A stretch of DNA of 41,923 nt, taken from positions 1 to 41,923 of the forward strand of contig CALXTV010000016.1 of the NCBI GenBank assembly GCA_944391505.1, written 5' to 3'. Of the stretch, positions 31,232 to 39,209 are shown one piece after another (the first letter of the stretch is position 1; each line of letters opens with the position of its first letter). The position numbers were made by a program, and so were the translations under genes. Source of the stretch: an uncultured Alphaproteobacteria bacterium. GTDB taxonomy: Bacteria > Pseudomonadota > Alphaproteobacteria > RF32 > CAG-239. Below the pieces are notes generated by a model. It ran no database searches. It was not told where the DNA came from and saw only the letters and a program-made list of their open reading frames with translations.

Positions 31232-33037
31232 TTGGTCAAAAGGCGGGTAGAAAAATTAGACGGCGCATTTCCTGACTTCGTTAACGAAGCAGACCTTTCT
31301 CTCGACCAAATTTTAGATACCATTTCCGCGTCAAATCTTCCTCTGCCCGAACCGGAACAAAATTCTCAGGACGAAAAAATAAACCGTTTCGAAGATTTCT
31401 ATCAAAACAAAATTTCCGAAACTTGCGACGACATCCTCATGTTGGAAAAAAATGCAGCCACCATCGTTCAGGCCGACATCGAAAATCTTTACAAAGGAAG
31501 CTTTGTCCGCGAATTCGCCGCCCGTTATCACATGGACGAAAACGACGCCAGGGAAAAACTCCGCCTTGACCTGGCCGGACAACTCCAGTCTTGGGGCATG
31601 AAATGTATCAACAAGCGCCATTATGCCCTGCCCCGCGAAATCAAACACATCATCCGCATGGACTTTTACGGAACCGTCGATAAAATCGATGAGAAAAAAG
31701 ACGGACGGAGTTCCAAAAAGCTTTCGGATACTTATCGGCGGCGCAGCCCCGAAAAAACCGCCGGCACCAAACCGGCAGACTACAATCTCGGTTCATCTCC
31801 GGTCTGGATTGTTTTTCGCCAATTTCGCAGTTTCCGGCTGCTGGAGCGAAACCTGCCGGAACTGCTGATTAAGGAAGGCGTCTCGCCACAGGATTACAAA
31901 CGGCTGAACGCCTACGACCTGTCTCAGGTTCTTTACAACCATTATATTACCAAAAGCAAGCCCGACGCCGAAAGGAAAGAACGGGCTAATTTGTTTCTCG
32001 GAGCAAAATACCGCTTTGTAAAAGCCTTTATCCGCCGCAACAAAACCGCTCTGCGCCGCATTATGGACATGCGTGGTTACGATCACCGTTACACTGAAAC
32101 GCTCATCAAACACATGGAGCAATACGGTGTGACAGGAGGATTCGATGTTATCGAAAAAAATTACACGCAGGAAATGCTGGAAGAATTAAAAAAACGGAAG
32201 CTGCTTTCTCCGGAAATCAAGGTCGGAGACCCGATAACCGACGACCAAATCGCCCGGATTAAAGCGGCCGGCTTTATCGGCACAATTTTAGCCCGCGACG
32301 AAAGCGGTAACCCGATTACCGGCCCCGAACTTAACGTTCATCATAAAGTGGCCGTCCAGGACTGCGGTGAAAAAACCAACTTCGCCGAAGTCAATCAATT
32401 CAAAAACCTCTGCCTGATTATCGAACCTTACCATTTCTTTGCCCACTCTCTCGACCGAACGGGCATGGCCAACGGCGCCGAATATTATGTTTCCCGCATT
32501 GAAATCGGCGAAGACGTTGCCTTTTACGGCGGTTTCAACAAACTGTTCCAGATTGAGTATGATTTCGGCCAATCACGAACCGGTTTATACAACAGAAATG
32601 CACTGGACGCTTTCCGCAACAGCAAACGTCTGCTCGACACCGGCGATGAATACTGGCAGCCGGACAAAATGCCGCGCCGGCAAAAGAAAGCCGCAAAAAA
32701 ACTAAAACAGAAACAAGCGTTGGCAGAAAAAAATACACAAAACACAAATAACGCCGTTCCGCCGGTACCAATAAACCGCCCCCCGGAAAAAGACGAAGAA
32801 ATAATCGAAAAGCCTGTCCGGACAAAAGAAAAAGCCGCCCAACGTCGTGACAAAATATCACGCAAAAAAGACGAATATATGCGTCTCCGCAAAAACCTGA
32901 TCGAAAAACGCAAACAGTATTTAACCCTGCGCGCGGCCAAAAAATCCGCCATCAAAACCATCAGCCGGTTTGAAGATGAGCGAAAACTCGAAAAACTTAT
33001 CCAATACACAATGAAATCACAAGGACGCAAAAGATGA
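31232..33037 (+). CDS. Large HNH-motif protein, possible nuclease
   Basis: 601 residues. An HNH-type motif is visible in the second half: ELNVHHK (His370-His371) in front of KNLCLI (Asn392) and YHFFAHS (His401, His405). The Asn-to-His spacing of 9 fits HNH nucleases, although the usual CxxC is absent. The first 330 residues are helical and unrecognised. The C-terminal 125 residues are very Lys/Arg-rich and coiled-coil-like (RRQKKAAKKLKQKQ, RLRKNLIEKRKQYL), suited to nucleic-acid binding. There is no signal peptide or membrane segment. The start is a TTG, since no ATG or GTG occurs nearby and an in-frame stop lies 16 bp upstream. Its last 4 bases overlap the SUKH-like gene. Nuclease activity is inferred. 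Confidence 0.75.
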   Translation: MVKRRVEKLDGAFPDFVNEADLSLDQILDTISASNLPLPEPEQNSQDEKINRFEDFYQNKISETCDDILMLEKNAATIVQADIENLYKGSFVREFAARYHMDENDAREKLRLDLAGQLQSWGMKCINKRHYALPREIKHIIRMDFYGTVDKIDEKKDGRSSKKLSDTYRRRSPEKTAGTKPADYNLGSSPVWIVFRQFRSFRLLERNLPELLIKEGVSPQDYKRLNAYDLSQVLYNHYITKSKPDAERKERANLFLGAKYRFVKAFIRRNKTALRRIMDMRGYDHRYTETLIKHMEQYGVTGGFDVIEKNYTQEMLEELKKRKLLSPEIKVGDPITDDQIARIKAAGFIGTILARDESGNPITGPELNVHHKVAVQDCGEKTNFAEVNQFKNLCLIIEPYHFFAHSLDRTGMANGAEYYVSRIEIGEDVAFYGGFNKLFQIEYDFGQSRTGLYNRNALDAFRNSKRLLDTGDEYWQPDKMPRRQKKAAKKLKQKQALAEKNTQNTNNAVPPVPINRPPEKDEEIIEKPVRTKEKAAQRRDKISRKKDEYMRLRKNLIEKRKQYLTLRAAKKSAIKTISRFEDERKLEKLIQYTMKSQGRKR

Positions 33038-33444
33038 AGCGGCTTTTTGAAAATCTGAACAAAATATCCTCGCGGCATCAGGGCAAGCCGGTAAACGTCC
33101 AAAAAATAATTCTTGCCCAAAAAGAACTGGTTCAGAACCGCAACGCATCCCTTCCCCATGATTTTCTGGAATTTCTGCACCGCTGCAACGGCATCTCTTA
33201 CGACGGCGCCGCCATTTTCGGCATTGCGCCCGAGGGACGGATTTTTCTGGACCTTGTTCAGGCCAACAAAATGAGTCCTCTTTCCGGCTTCCCCGAACTG
33301 GTTATACTCGGTTGTGACGAATTCGATTATCTGGCTTATAATGCCAAACGTCACCAGTATCAAATCATTGACAAGGAAGACTCGGAAGTGCTAGAAGAAT
33401 ATTCGGATATTGAACCGGCAATTCTGCACATTTTGAAGATTTAG
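33034..33444 (+). CDS. SUKH (SMI1/KNR4, YrhA-like) protein
   Basis: 136 residues, soluble. The core LPHDFLEFLHRCNGISYDG (about 41-59), then AAIFGIAPEGRIFLDL and LVILGCDEFDYLAYN resembles SUKH-superfamily proteins, especially the YrhA-like group. Many SUKH proteins are immunity factors for nuclease toxins; others have housekeeping roles. It overlaps the HNH gene by ATGA and has its own AAGGACG ribosome site; tsaC starts 3 bp after its stop. Immunity to the neighbouring HNH protein is a hypothesis from this layout only. Confidence 0.7.
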   Translation: MKRLFENLNKISSRHQGKPVNVQKIILAQKELVQNRNASLPHDFLEFLHRCNGISYDGAAIFGIAPEGRIFLDLVQANKMSPLSGFPELVILGCDEFDYLAYNAKRHQYQIIDKEDSEVLEEYSDIEPAILHILKI

Positions 33445-33447
33445 ACC

Positions 33448-34395
33448 ATGAACAACATTTTTCAACCCGACGAACATAATCTTGAGCGAGCGGCTCTGAC
33501 CATCAAAAGCGGCGGCCTGGTCGCCATGCCGACCGAAACCGTTTATGGTTTGGGAGCCAACGTTTACATTGCCGCGGCTGTTGCCAAAATTTTCGAGGTC
33601 AAACAGAGACCGTTCTTCGATCCGCTGATTTCTCACATTGCCGAAACCGATTTTCTGAAAACCTACGCCCAAACCGACGAACGCGTTATGGCTCTGGCAA
33701 AGCAATTCTGGCCCGGACCGCTGACCATGATTTTGAAGCGCACGGACAACAATGCAGCCATTGATCTGGCCTGTTCCGGCCTGCCCAATATTGCCGTTCG
33801 CATGCCGTCGCACCCGGTTGCTCTGGAACTTATCAAAAAAAGCGGCGTACCGATTGTTGCACCTTCAGCCAACAAATTCAAGTCTGTCAGTCCGACCACG
33901 GCACAGCACGTTTTCGACAGCCTCGGCAACAAAGTCGACATGATTTTGGACGGCGGCGCCTGTACGGTCGGCGTTGAATCGACCATCATCGATGTTACCG
34001 GTAAAAATATCATCATTCTGCGCGCCGGCGGAACGGCAAAAGAAGATCTGGAAAAATTCTTAAACGAAAAAGTCCTGTTATCCGACGGCAGTCCGGATAA
34101 ACCCAGCGCTCCCGGCCAACTGCTCAAACATTATGCACCGAACCACCCGCTGCGCATTAATGCCGCTACCCGACAACCAGGCGAATTTTTTATAGGTTTC
34201 GGAAAAATCGCTGACTGCGATCTCAACCTCAGCCCGACCGGTGATCTTCGTGAAGCAGCCGCCAACCTTTTTGCCTTTCTCCGTCAGGCCGACGCAGTTC
34301 CCGGTTATACGGGGCTTGCCATGTCTCCCATTCCCGAAAACGGTCTCGGTCTGGCCATCAACGATCGCATCCGCCGTGCCTCATATAAAGCTTAA
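33448..34395 (+). CDS. tsaC: L-threonylcarbamoyladenylate synthase (Sua5/YwlC type)
   Basis: 315 residues. It makes threonylcarbamoyl-AMP from threonine, bicarbonate and ATP, for the t6A37 modification of ANN-decoding tRNAs. The YrdC domain covers about 1-205: GGLVAMPTETVYGLGANV, KIFEVKQRPFFDPL, FWPGPLTMILKR, VPIVAPSANKF and GVESTIIDV. The C-terminal part with APGQLLKHYAPNHPL is the Sua5 domain, so this is the long type. Third gene after the HNH and SUKH-like genes; the 3-bp spacing suggests cotranscription, and a terminator follows. Confidence 0.95.
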   Translation: MNNIFQPDEHNLERAALTIKSGGLVAMPTETVYGLGANVYIAAAVAKIFEVKQRPFFDPLISHIAETDFLKTYAQTDERVMALAKQFWPGPLTMILKRTDNNAAIDLACSGLPNIAVRMPSHPVALELIKKSGVPIVAPSANKFKSVSPTTAQHVFDSLGNKVDMILDGGACTVGVESTIIDVTGKNIIILRAGGTAKEDLEKFLNEKVLLSDGSPDKPSAPGQLLKHYAPNHPLRINAATRQPGEFFIGFGKIADCDLNLSPTGDLREAAANLFAFLRQADAVPGYTGLAMSPIPENGLGLAINDRIRRASYKA

Positions 34396-34429
34396 AAAAA
34401 GAGGTTCCGCTTTATCGGAACCTCTTTTT
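34396..34429. terminator. Bidirectional terminator after tsaC
   Basis: Perfect 14-bp stem AAAAAGAGGTTCCG / CGGAACCTCTTTTT with a 6-nt loop, between the convergent tsaC and SPFH genes. Confidence 0.93.
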
Positions 34430-34445
34430 GCAAACACCAGACAGA

Positions 34446-35270
34446 TTACTTTCCGCCCAAATTTATAAAAGGCACAGAATTACCCAGCATATACTGCGGC
34501 AATTTTCCATCCCATTTCTGAACGGCTTCATACTCCGTCAGTCCCTTGTTTTTGGACAACGCCTCCGACTTAATTTCCATCGCTTCGGCTTCGGCCTTGG
34601 CGGAAATCAGTTTTTGTTCCGCTTCTTCCTTAATGCGCTTGGTATTGTTTACGGCTTCCTGAGCTTTTTGCTCGGCAATAACCTTATCCTCTATCGCACC
34701 TTCAAACTTATCAGAATAATCTATATTGATAAATTGAAAAGTTATGTTCTGGAAAAAGCGACTGTCCAAACGCGTCTTTAAACCGGCAACCACGTCTACT
34801 CTGGCCTTGTCTCTGTTAGCCACCAGTTCCTGTGCCTGCCATTTGCCGATAACGTCCTTGAGAACATCGTTTAAACTCGGAAGAATTGCTTTTGCCTCAT
34901 AATCCAAGCCGACTTTCTCATACAACATATGAACATTCTCGGGATTTAAATCATACGTAAACGTATATTCCAAATCGGCAGTCTGAATATCTGAAGTGTA
35001 TGTTGCGGTTTTATCCGTCATTTTCCGGGTTCGGACGTCCATTTCTATCATTGAGGAAATAAAAGGCCACTTAAACCCAACACCGTTCATATATGAATGT
35101 TGGCTGACCTTGCCCAATGTAATCAAAACGCCCCTGTACCCCGGACTTATGGAATAAACGGACGAAATCAGGGCAATAAGCACCACAAGGCCGCCGATAC
35201 CGACTCCGACCCACTTCATAATTTTTTCAACAGACCAATTTTTACTTTCGCGATTTTCATATCTGTACAT
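34446..35270 (-). CDS. SPFH/prohibitin-family membrane protein
   Basis: 274 residues. One N-terminal membrane segment (WVGVGIGGLVVLIALISSV) followed by the SPFH domain: ISPGYRGVLITLGKV, GFKWPFISSMIEMDVRTRK, TADLEYTFTYDL and FINIDYSDKFEGAIEDKVIA. The C-terminal helix is Ala/Glu/Lys-rich (KRIKEEAEQKLISAKAEAEA), as in prohibitins. These proteins form membrane rings or scaffolds and often modulate membrane proteases such as FtsH; the partner is unknown. No start has a good Shine-Dalgarno sequence; the ATG at 35270 was taken, with 35312 and 35363 as alternatives. Confidence 0.88.
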   Translation of the reverse strand: MYRYENRESKNWSVEKIMKWVGVGIGGLVVLIALISSVYSISPGYRGVLITLGKVSQHSYMNGVGFKWPFISSMIEMDVRTRKMTDKTATYTSDIQTADLEYTFTYDLNPENVHMLYEKVGLDYEAKAILPSLNDVLKDVIGKWQAQELVANRDKARVDVVAGLKTRLDSRFFQNITFQFINIDYSDKFEGAIEDKVIAEQKAQEAVNNTKRIKEEAEQKLISAKAEAEAMEIKSEALSKNKGLTEYEAVQKWDGKLPQYMLGNSVPFINLGGK

Positions 35271-35574
35271 AAAAATAAAATTAAAACAATAAAACGTTCT
35301 TTTAAAAAACATTGCATATTTTAAATAACAGCTTTTGATTTTATATCCTGATCCCTGAAACACATGGTTCCATACTGAAAAACAGCCGGGCGGTTATCGC
35401 GTATAACTCTTTGACCAAAACCTGCTAAGTGAAAAATCGTCGCTGAAACGAATTTTTCAATGCCTTGTAAATTTAAAATCCGGTTTTATATCATTAACAA
35501 TAGACAAAAAAACTTATATCATGGTTAATGATACTTTATTTTTAAACAAAAAACAACATTTTTTACAATATTGT
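35271..35574. other. AT-rich intergenic region with inverted repeats
   Basis: No gene is credible here. It holds a hairpin GAAAAATCGT/ACGAATTTTTC (35431-35457, one bulge) and a perfect 10-bp inverted repeat TATCATTAAC/GTTAATGATA (35489-35498 and 35524-35533), either of which could end the kdsB transcript or regulate the SPFH gene. Confidence 0.5.
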
Positions 35575-36294
35575 CTAATCAGGCAGACTTTCAAAATATT
35601 TCTTCGGCTTGACGTTCCATTCCGTGCAACGCCAGTTCTCTTCGTCGTCTTCGCGTTCAAACACACAGACGCCGCCGGTGGTCACTTTTATGTCATGTTC
35701 TCCGGCAAAACCGTTAAAATCACCGGTCAGATACGGAGCAAAACGGATAACGCCGTTGCTGGAAACAACCATGATGTTTTCACCATGAAAATTTTTGAAG
35801 ACTTTTTCGCCGAACTTCATCCAGGTATGAATACAATCCTCCGGCGAAACTTTCCAGCCGTCCGGCACAATCGCCTTTTCATTCCACAAGTCAATCACGC
35901 ACTTGCCGGTTTCCTTAAGCTCGTCTTCGCTCATTTTTTCCGGATTTTTACCCTCTTTGGCTGCATAGACCCGCCCCAGACGCAGCATAACTTCGTCCTC
36001 GGTCTTATCCTCGTCCGGACCGTAATCGACTTCACGGAAAGAGTCGTCAATTTCCAACGGCATACCGCCGCCCATTTCTTCTATTGCCAATCTGGCCGTG
36101 CCGATTGTTCGTTTCAGCGGCGCAGCAAAAACCAGTGCCGGAATCAGCCCCTTGGCTTTCAGGTAGCGCCCCACGTTCCGACCGCGTTCTTCCTCGACCA
36201 GATCCAAATCCGTACGCCCGCCGACACGCCGCGGCGTTTCGTCTTTCGTAAAAGTGTTACCGTGTCTGGCAATGATAATTCTCGTCGTCATCAA
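35575..36294 (-). CDS. Histidine-phosphatase-like protein lacking the second catalytic His
   Basis: 239 residues. The N-terminal IIIARHGNTFTK carries the RHG motif (His11), and FAAPLKRTIGTARLA and FREVDYG are typical of the phosphoglycerate-mutase fold. Where active members have a second catalytic histidine (VSHGG-like), this protein reads MVVSSNGVIRFAPYL, so that His is missing. Activity may be altered or lost. Its first 4 bases overlap the end of kdsB, so it is translationally coupled and may act in the same LPS/KDO pathway, for example on a sugar phosphate; this is inference. Confidence 0.85.
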   Translation of the reverse strand: MMTTRIIIARHGNTFTKDETPRRVGGRTDLDLVEEERGRNVGRYLKAKGLIPALVFAAPLKRTIGTARLAIEEMGGGMPLEIDDSFREVDYGPDEDKTEDEVMLRLGRVYAAKEGKNPEKMSEDELKETGKCVIDLWNEKAIVPDGWKVSPEDCIHTWMKFGEKVFKNFHGENIMVVSSNGVIRFAPYLTGDFNGFAGEHDIKVTTGGVCVFEREDDEENWRCTEWNVKPKKYFESLPD

Positions 36295-37106
36295 AACTCT
36301 CCCGTTTCGGCCAAAACCGCTTCCACTCTGGCAACGTCTTCCGGCGAATCAACCCCGGAAAGCGAAGACATTTTTTCAAAATTGCGATAATCGACTTTTA
36401 CACAGCGAACCTTAATGCCGTTTTCAATCCAGCGCAACTGCTCCAATCCTTCCAACCTTTCATAAACACCTTCCGGAAGCTTGGCGATTTTGCGCAGAAT
36501 GTCCATCCGATAACCATACAGTCCGACCTGACGGCAGACCGGCGACATCGGCATCGCCGCCCGAACCTTTTCTTCCTTGCGAATGGCCGGAATAATGTTT
36601 TTGGAAAAATAAAAGGCATCGCCGTTCTTGTCAAAAACGGCCGTTGTACCGCTGAACGGCGTGGCTTTTTTGTTCTCGCGTAACTTGTCAAGCTGCTCCC
36701 AACTCAGATTAACCACCGGTGTAACCGTCTCCACCGCATTGTTATTATAATACTCGGCAATAACCGCTTCAACAAACCATGGCGGACAAATCGGATTGTC
36801 GCCTTGCAGATTGACCACGAATTCCGGTTTGTCGGCAAAGCTCTCGGCTGCCTCAACCACACGGTCGGTACCGGTCGGACAATCCGGAGACGTCATCACG
36901 CAGGCAATGTTTTTACTCTTGCAGAAATCGGCAATCCGCTCGTCGTCGGTTGCCACCACGGCATGACAGTCTTCAAATTTTGCCGCCGTTTTCTGCGCAT
37001 TTTCCCAAACCCGAAGCAACATCTCTTTGCCGGCGATTTTTGCCAGCGGCTTTCCCGGGAAACGGGTCGAACCATAGCGCGCCGGAATGGCAATCAAAGT
37101 CTTCAT
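36291..37106 (-). CDS. kdsB: 3-deoxy-manno-octulosonate cytidylyltransferase
   Basis: 271 residues. KdsB activates KDO as CMP-KDO for the LPS inner core. N-terminal IPARYGSTRFPGKPLAKIAG (nucleotide binding), VVATDDERI, TGTDRVVEA, VVNLQGDNPICPP and the C-terminal YERLEGLEQLRWIENG are all family signatures. It is somewhat longer than E. coli KdsB. The ATG at 37106 has AAGGAAG upstream. It is the first gene of a two-gene unit with the phosphatase-like protein. Confidence 0.95.
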   Translation of the reverse strand: MKTLIAIPARYGSTRFPGKPLAKIAGKEMLLRVWENAQKTAAKFEDCHAVVATDDERIADFCKSKNIACVMTSPDCPTGTDRVVEAAESFADKPEFVVNLQGDNPICPPWFVEAVIAEYYNNNAVETVTPVVNLSWEQLDKLRENKKATPFSGTTAVFDKNGDAFYFSKNIIPAIRKEEKVRAAMPMSPVCRQVGLYGYRMDILRKIAKLPEGVYERLEGLEQLRWIENGIKVRCVKVDYRNFEKMSSLSGVDSPEDVARVEAVLAETGEF

Positions 37107-37183
37107 CTTTTTTCTTCCTTTCACAAATTTTATAGGTTATGCTATATCAGCGTTTAGGACAAAGCAACAAGAGAGTCTGGTTT

Positions 37184-37936
37184 ATGCAGAAATATTCCGA
37201 AGATTATCTGCTTGACAGGAGAGTTAGGATTTTTCAACCGCTGGACGGTTATCGCGCCTCAATCGACGCGGTTTTTTTGGCGTCTGTTATTAAGCAAATA
37301 AAAAAAGGAGATACAATTCTTGATGTCGGCTCCGGTACCGGCGCCATTTCTCTGTGTCTGGCCGAAAGATTCAAAGAAAACGGCCCGCGGATTACGGGGC
37401 TCGAACTGCAGCCCGAACTGGCCGAACTGTCAAACATGAGCGCCGCGGCCAACGGATTTGAGAGCTTTCTAAGCTTTGCCAATACCGACATCGCTGTCCC
37501 CAAAAACTGCCCGTCACCTTGCACGTTTTCACACGTTATTACCAATCCGCCCTATTCCGAACACGACATGCCTTCGCCCAATCCCGGCAAAGCTTTTGCT
37601 CACAACGGCAAAGGCTTCAGCCTCTCCGGCTGGATAAGTTTTTGCCTGAAGATGCTGCGCCCCAAAGGCTGTTTTTATATGATTAACCGCGCCGAAGCCG
37701 TTACCGAAATCCTTGCCTGCCTGCACAATCGCATGGGTGCCGTAACCGTTGTTCCGTTGTTTTCCAAACCCGGACAAAACGCCAAAAGAGTCATCATTAC
37801 GGCCCGTAAAGATTCAAAAGCACCGGCCGTCATCTGCCCCGGATTAACCATACACAACCCCGACGACGGCTACACGCCCGCCGCGCACAAAATACTGCGT
37901 CTCGGTTGTTCATTGGAAGAAGCACTCAACGGCTAA
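37184..37936 (+). CDS. TrmN6-like adenine-N6 methyltransferase
   Basis: 250 residues. SAM motif I is ILDVGSGTGAISLCLA (45-60) and the catalytic N6-adenine motif is NPPY (121-124). N-terminal VRIFQPLDGYRASIDAVFLA is characteristic of the TrmN6/YfiC group, which methylates A37 of tRNA1(Val); the exact target here is unproven. The ATG at 37184 was chosen because the N-terminal homology begins right after it; an earlier ATG (37139) has no ribosome site. Its TAA shares bases with the TAG of the convergent GGDEF-like gene. Confidence 0.85.
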   Translation: MQKYSEDYLLDRRVRIFQPLDGYRASIDAVFLASVIKQIKKGDTILDVGSGTGAISLCLAERFKENGPRITGLELQPELAELSNMSAAANGFESFLSFANTDIAVPKNCPSPCTFSHVITNPPYSEHDMPSPNPGKAFAHNGKGFSLSGWISFCLKMLRPKGCFYMINRAEAVTEILACLHNRMGAVTVVPLFSKPGQNAKRVIITARKDSKAPAVICPGLTIHNPDDGYTPAAHKILRLGCSLEEALNG

Positions 37937-39042
37937 GCTCCGAAAACGACAACACGTCGGCCGCCGTCCCTCTGGGCTTTCTGAATAGAAAGAATAACCT
38001 GTTCGATAAGTTTTTTGGCCGACGTCGCCGGATCGGGAAAAATACTCACACCGATGCTCGCATCCAGCCGGTGTTCGGTAAAGTTATCGGCAACCGGCTC
38101 GTCAAAAGCAGCCTTGATACGCTTGATTTCCACGTCCAGATTTTCCAAATTGTCAACATTCGGAATCAATATCCAGAACTGATATTTCAAACCGCTGGCC
38201 ACCGTAAAGGCCTTTTTAAGACTGAGAACCAGACGTTCCGAAAGTTTGCGCAGAATCAAATCGTCTATGCCCATGTTTTTAAAAGCCTTTAGATTATCAA
38301 TGCTGACGCCGGCCAGCGCAATCATGTTCTTCTTTTGTCGGACATCTTTATAATTCTCCGCATTAACCGCCATTTGTACACGGTCTTCAAGCAGATAAAA
38401 ATTAGGCAGACCGGTCAAATCGTCATAAAGTCCCGAAACCAGATTGGCCTTGGTCATAATCTTGTTGCCGATGAGAATAAACGTAAAATGTTGATTATCC
38501 GGCAGATACACAGCCTCAAAGTTCATGCGCTGAACTCTGTTGTCGGCCAGACGCAGACGAACCATCAGATTTTTGTCGTTGGTCAGCATTTCGCCGATAT
38601 TTTCGGCCAGCATGTTCCAGTCTTCCTTAACCACGAACTTAAGAAAATTCTTTTTCAAAACGTCTTCCTCACCGGCCACACCGAGAACTTTCAAAAATGT
38701 CTTGTTGGCATATTCGATTTTATCGTCGCGGACGATTACGAACGACCTTTCGGAATTGCGAAAAACCTTGTTGATAATATCTTTCAGATGTACATCAGTT
38801 TCTTCAATAAAATCCTGAACCGCAATTTCTTCCGATTTTTTACCGGCTTTTTTGCTCTGTTTGATGGTTTTCAGCTTTGGCGTTCCGTCCAGGCTTTCCA
38901 GCGCGTTCAAATCAATGTTGAGACTGTCGGCCGAACTGAGAATGCCGAGATCGACGTTTTTGTTGTGCGCCTTGTTGCCGACCCCCTCCAGAAAATCTAT
39001 CGTTTCGGTGTCAAAAACCAGATTATGATTGGCCTTATCCAT
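37933..39042 (-). CDS. PAS protein with degenerate GGDEF domain
   Basis: 369 residues, no membrane segment. Residues about 88-195 look like a PAS domain (SFVIVRDDKIEYANKTFL, then FEAVYLPDNQHFTFILIG). Residues about 200-369 follow the GGDEF fold: DLTGLPN (208-214), VSIDNLKAFKNMG, and ASIGVSIFPDP near 328. The catalytic GGDEF itself is replaced by GLKYQF (284-289), so it should not make cyclic di-GMP; it could be a ligand sensor or scaffold. The ATG at 39042 was chosen over a GTG at 39075. The first 85 residues are unrecognised. Confidence 0.8.
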   Translation of the reverse strand: MDKANHNLVFDTETIDFLEGVGNKAHNKNVDLGILSSADSLNIDLNALESLDGTPKLKTIKQSKKAGKKSEEIAVQDFIEETDVHLKDIINKVFRNSERSFVIVRDDKIEYANKTFLKVLGVAGEEDVLKKNFLKFVVKEDWNMLAENIGEMLTNDKNLMVRLRLADNRVQRMNFEAVYLPDNQHFTFILIGNKIMTKANLVSGLYDDLTGLPNFYLLEDRVQMAVNAENYKDVRQKKNMIALAGVSIDNLKAFKNMGIDDLILRKLSERLVLSLKKAFTVASGLKYQFWILIPNVDNLENLDVEIKRIKAAFDEPVADNFTEHRLDASIGVSIFPDPATSAKKLIEQVILSIQKAQRDGGRRVVVFGA

Positions 39043-39209
39043 AGCAAAATTCCACAAACATTCCTTTTTTGACACTCATTTTAAAATTTTTATTTTCAAA
39101 AAACAATTAAATAATTGGCCACTTGAACAAAATATTTGCTCTTTGTTAACCTTAATCGTTTAGGATAAGCTAAAGAAGTTTAAGCAAATACGAAAATACG
39201 GATAAAACC

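Noticed and set aside
39080..39209. CtrA-type TTAA-N7-TTAA site upstream of the pseudokinase
   Set aside because: TTAA motifs are present but the spacing is wrong.
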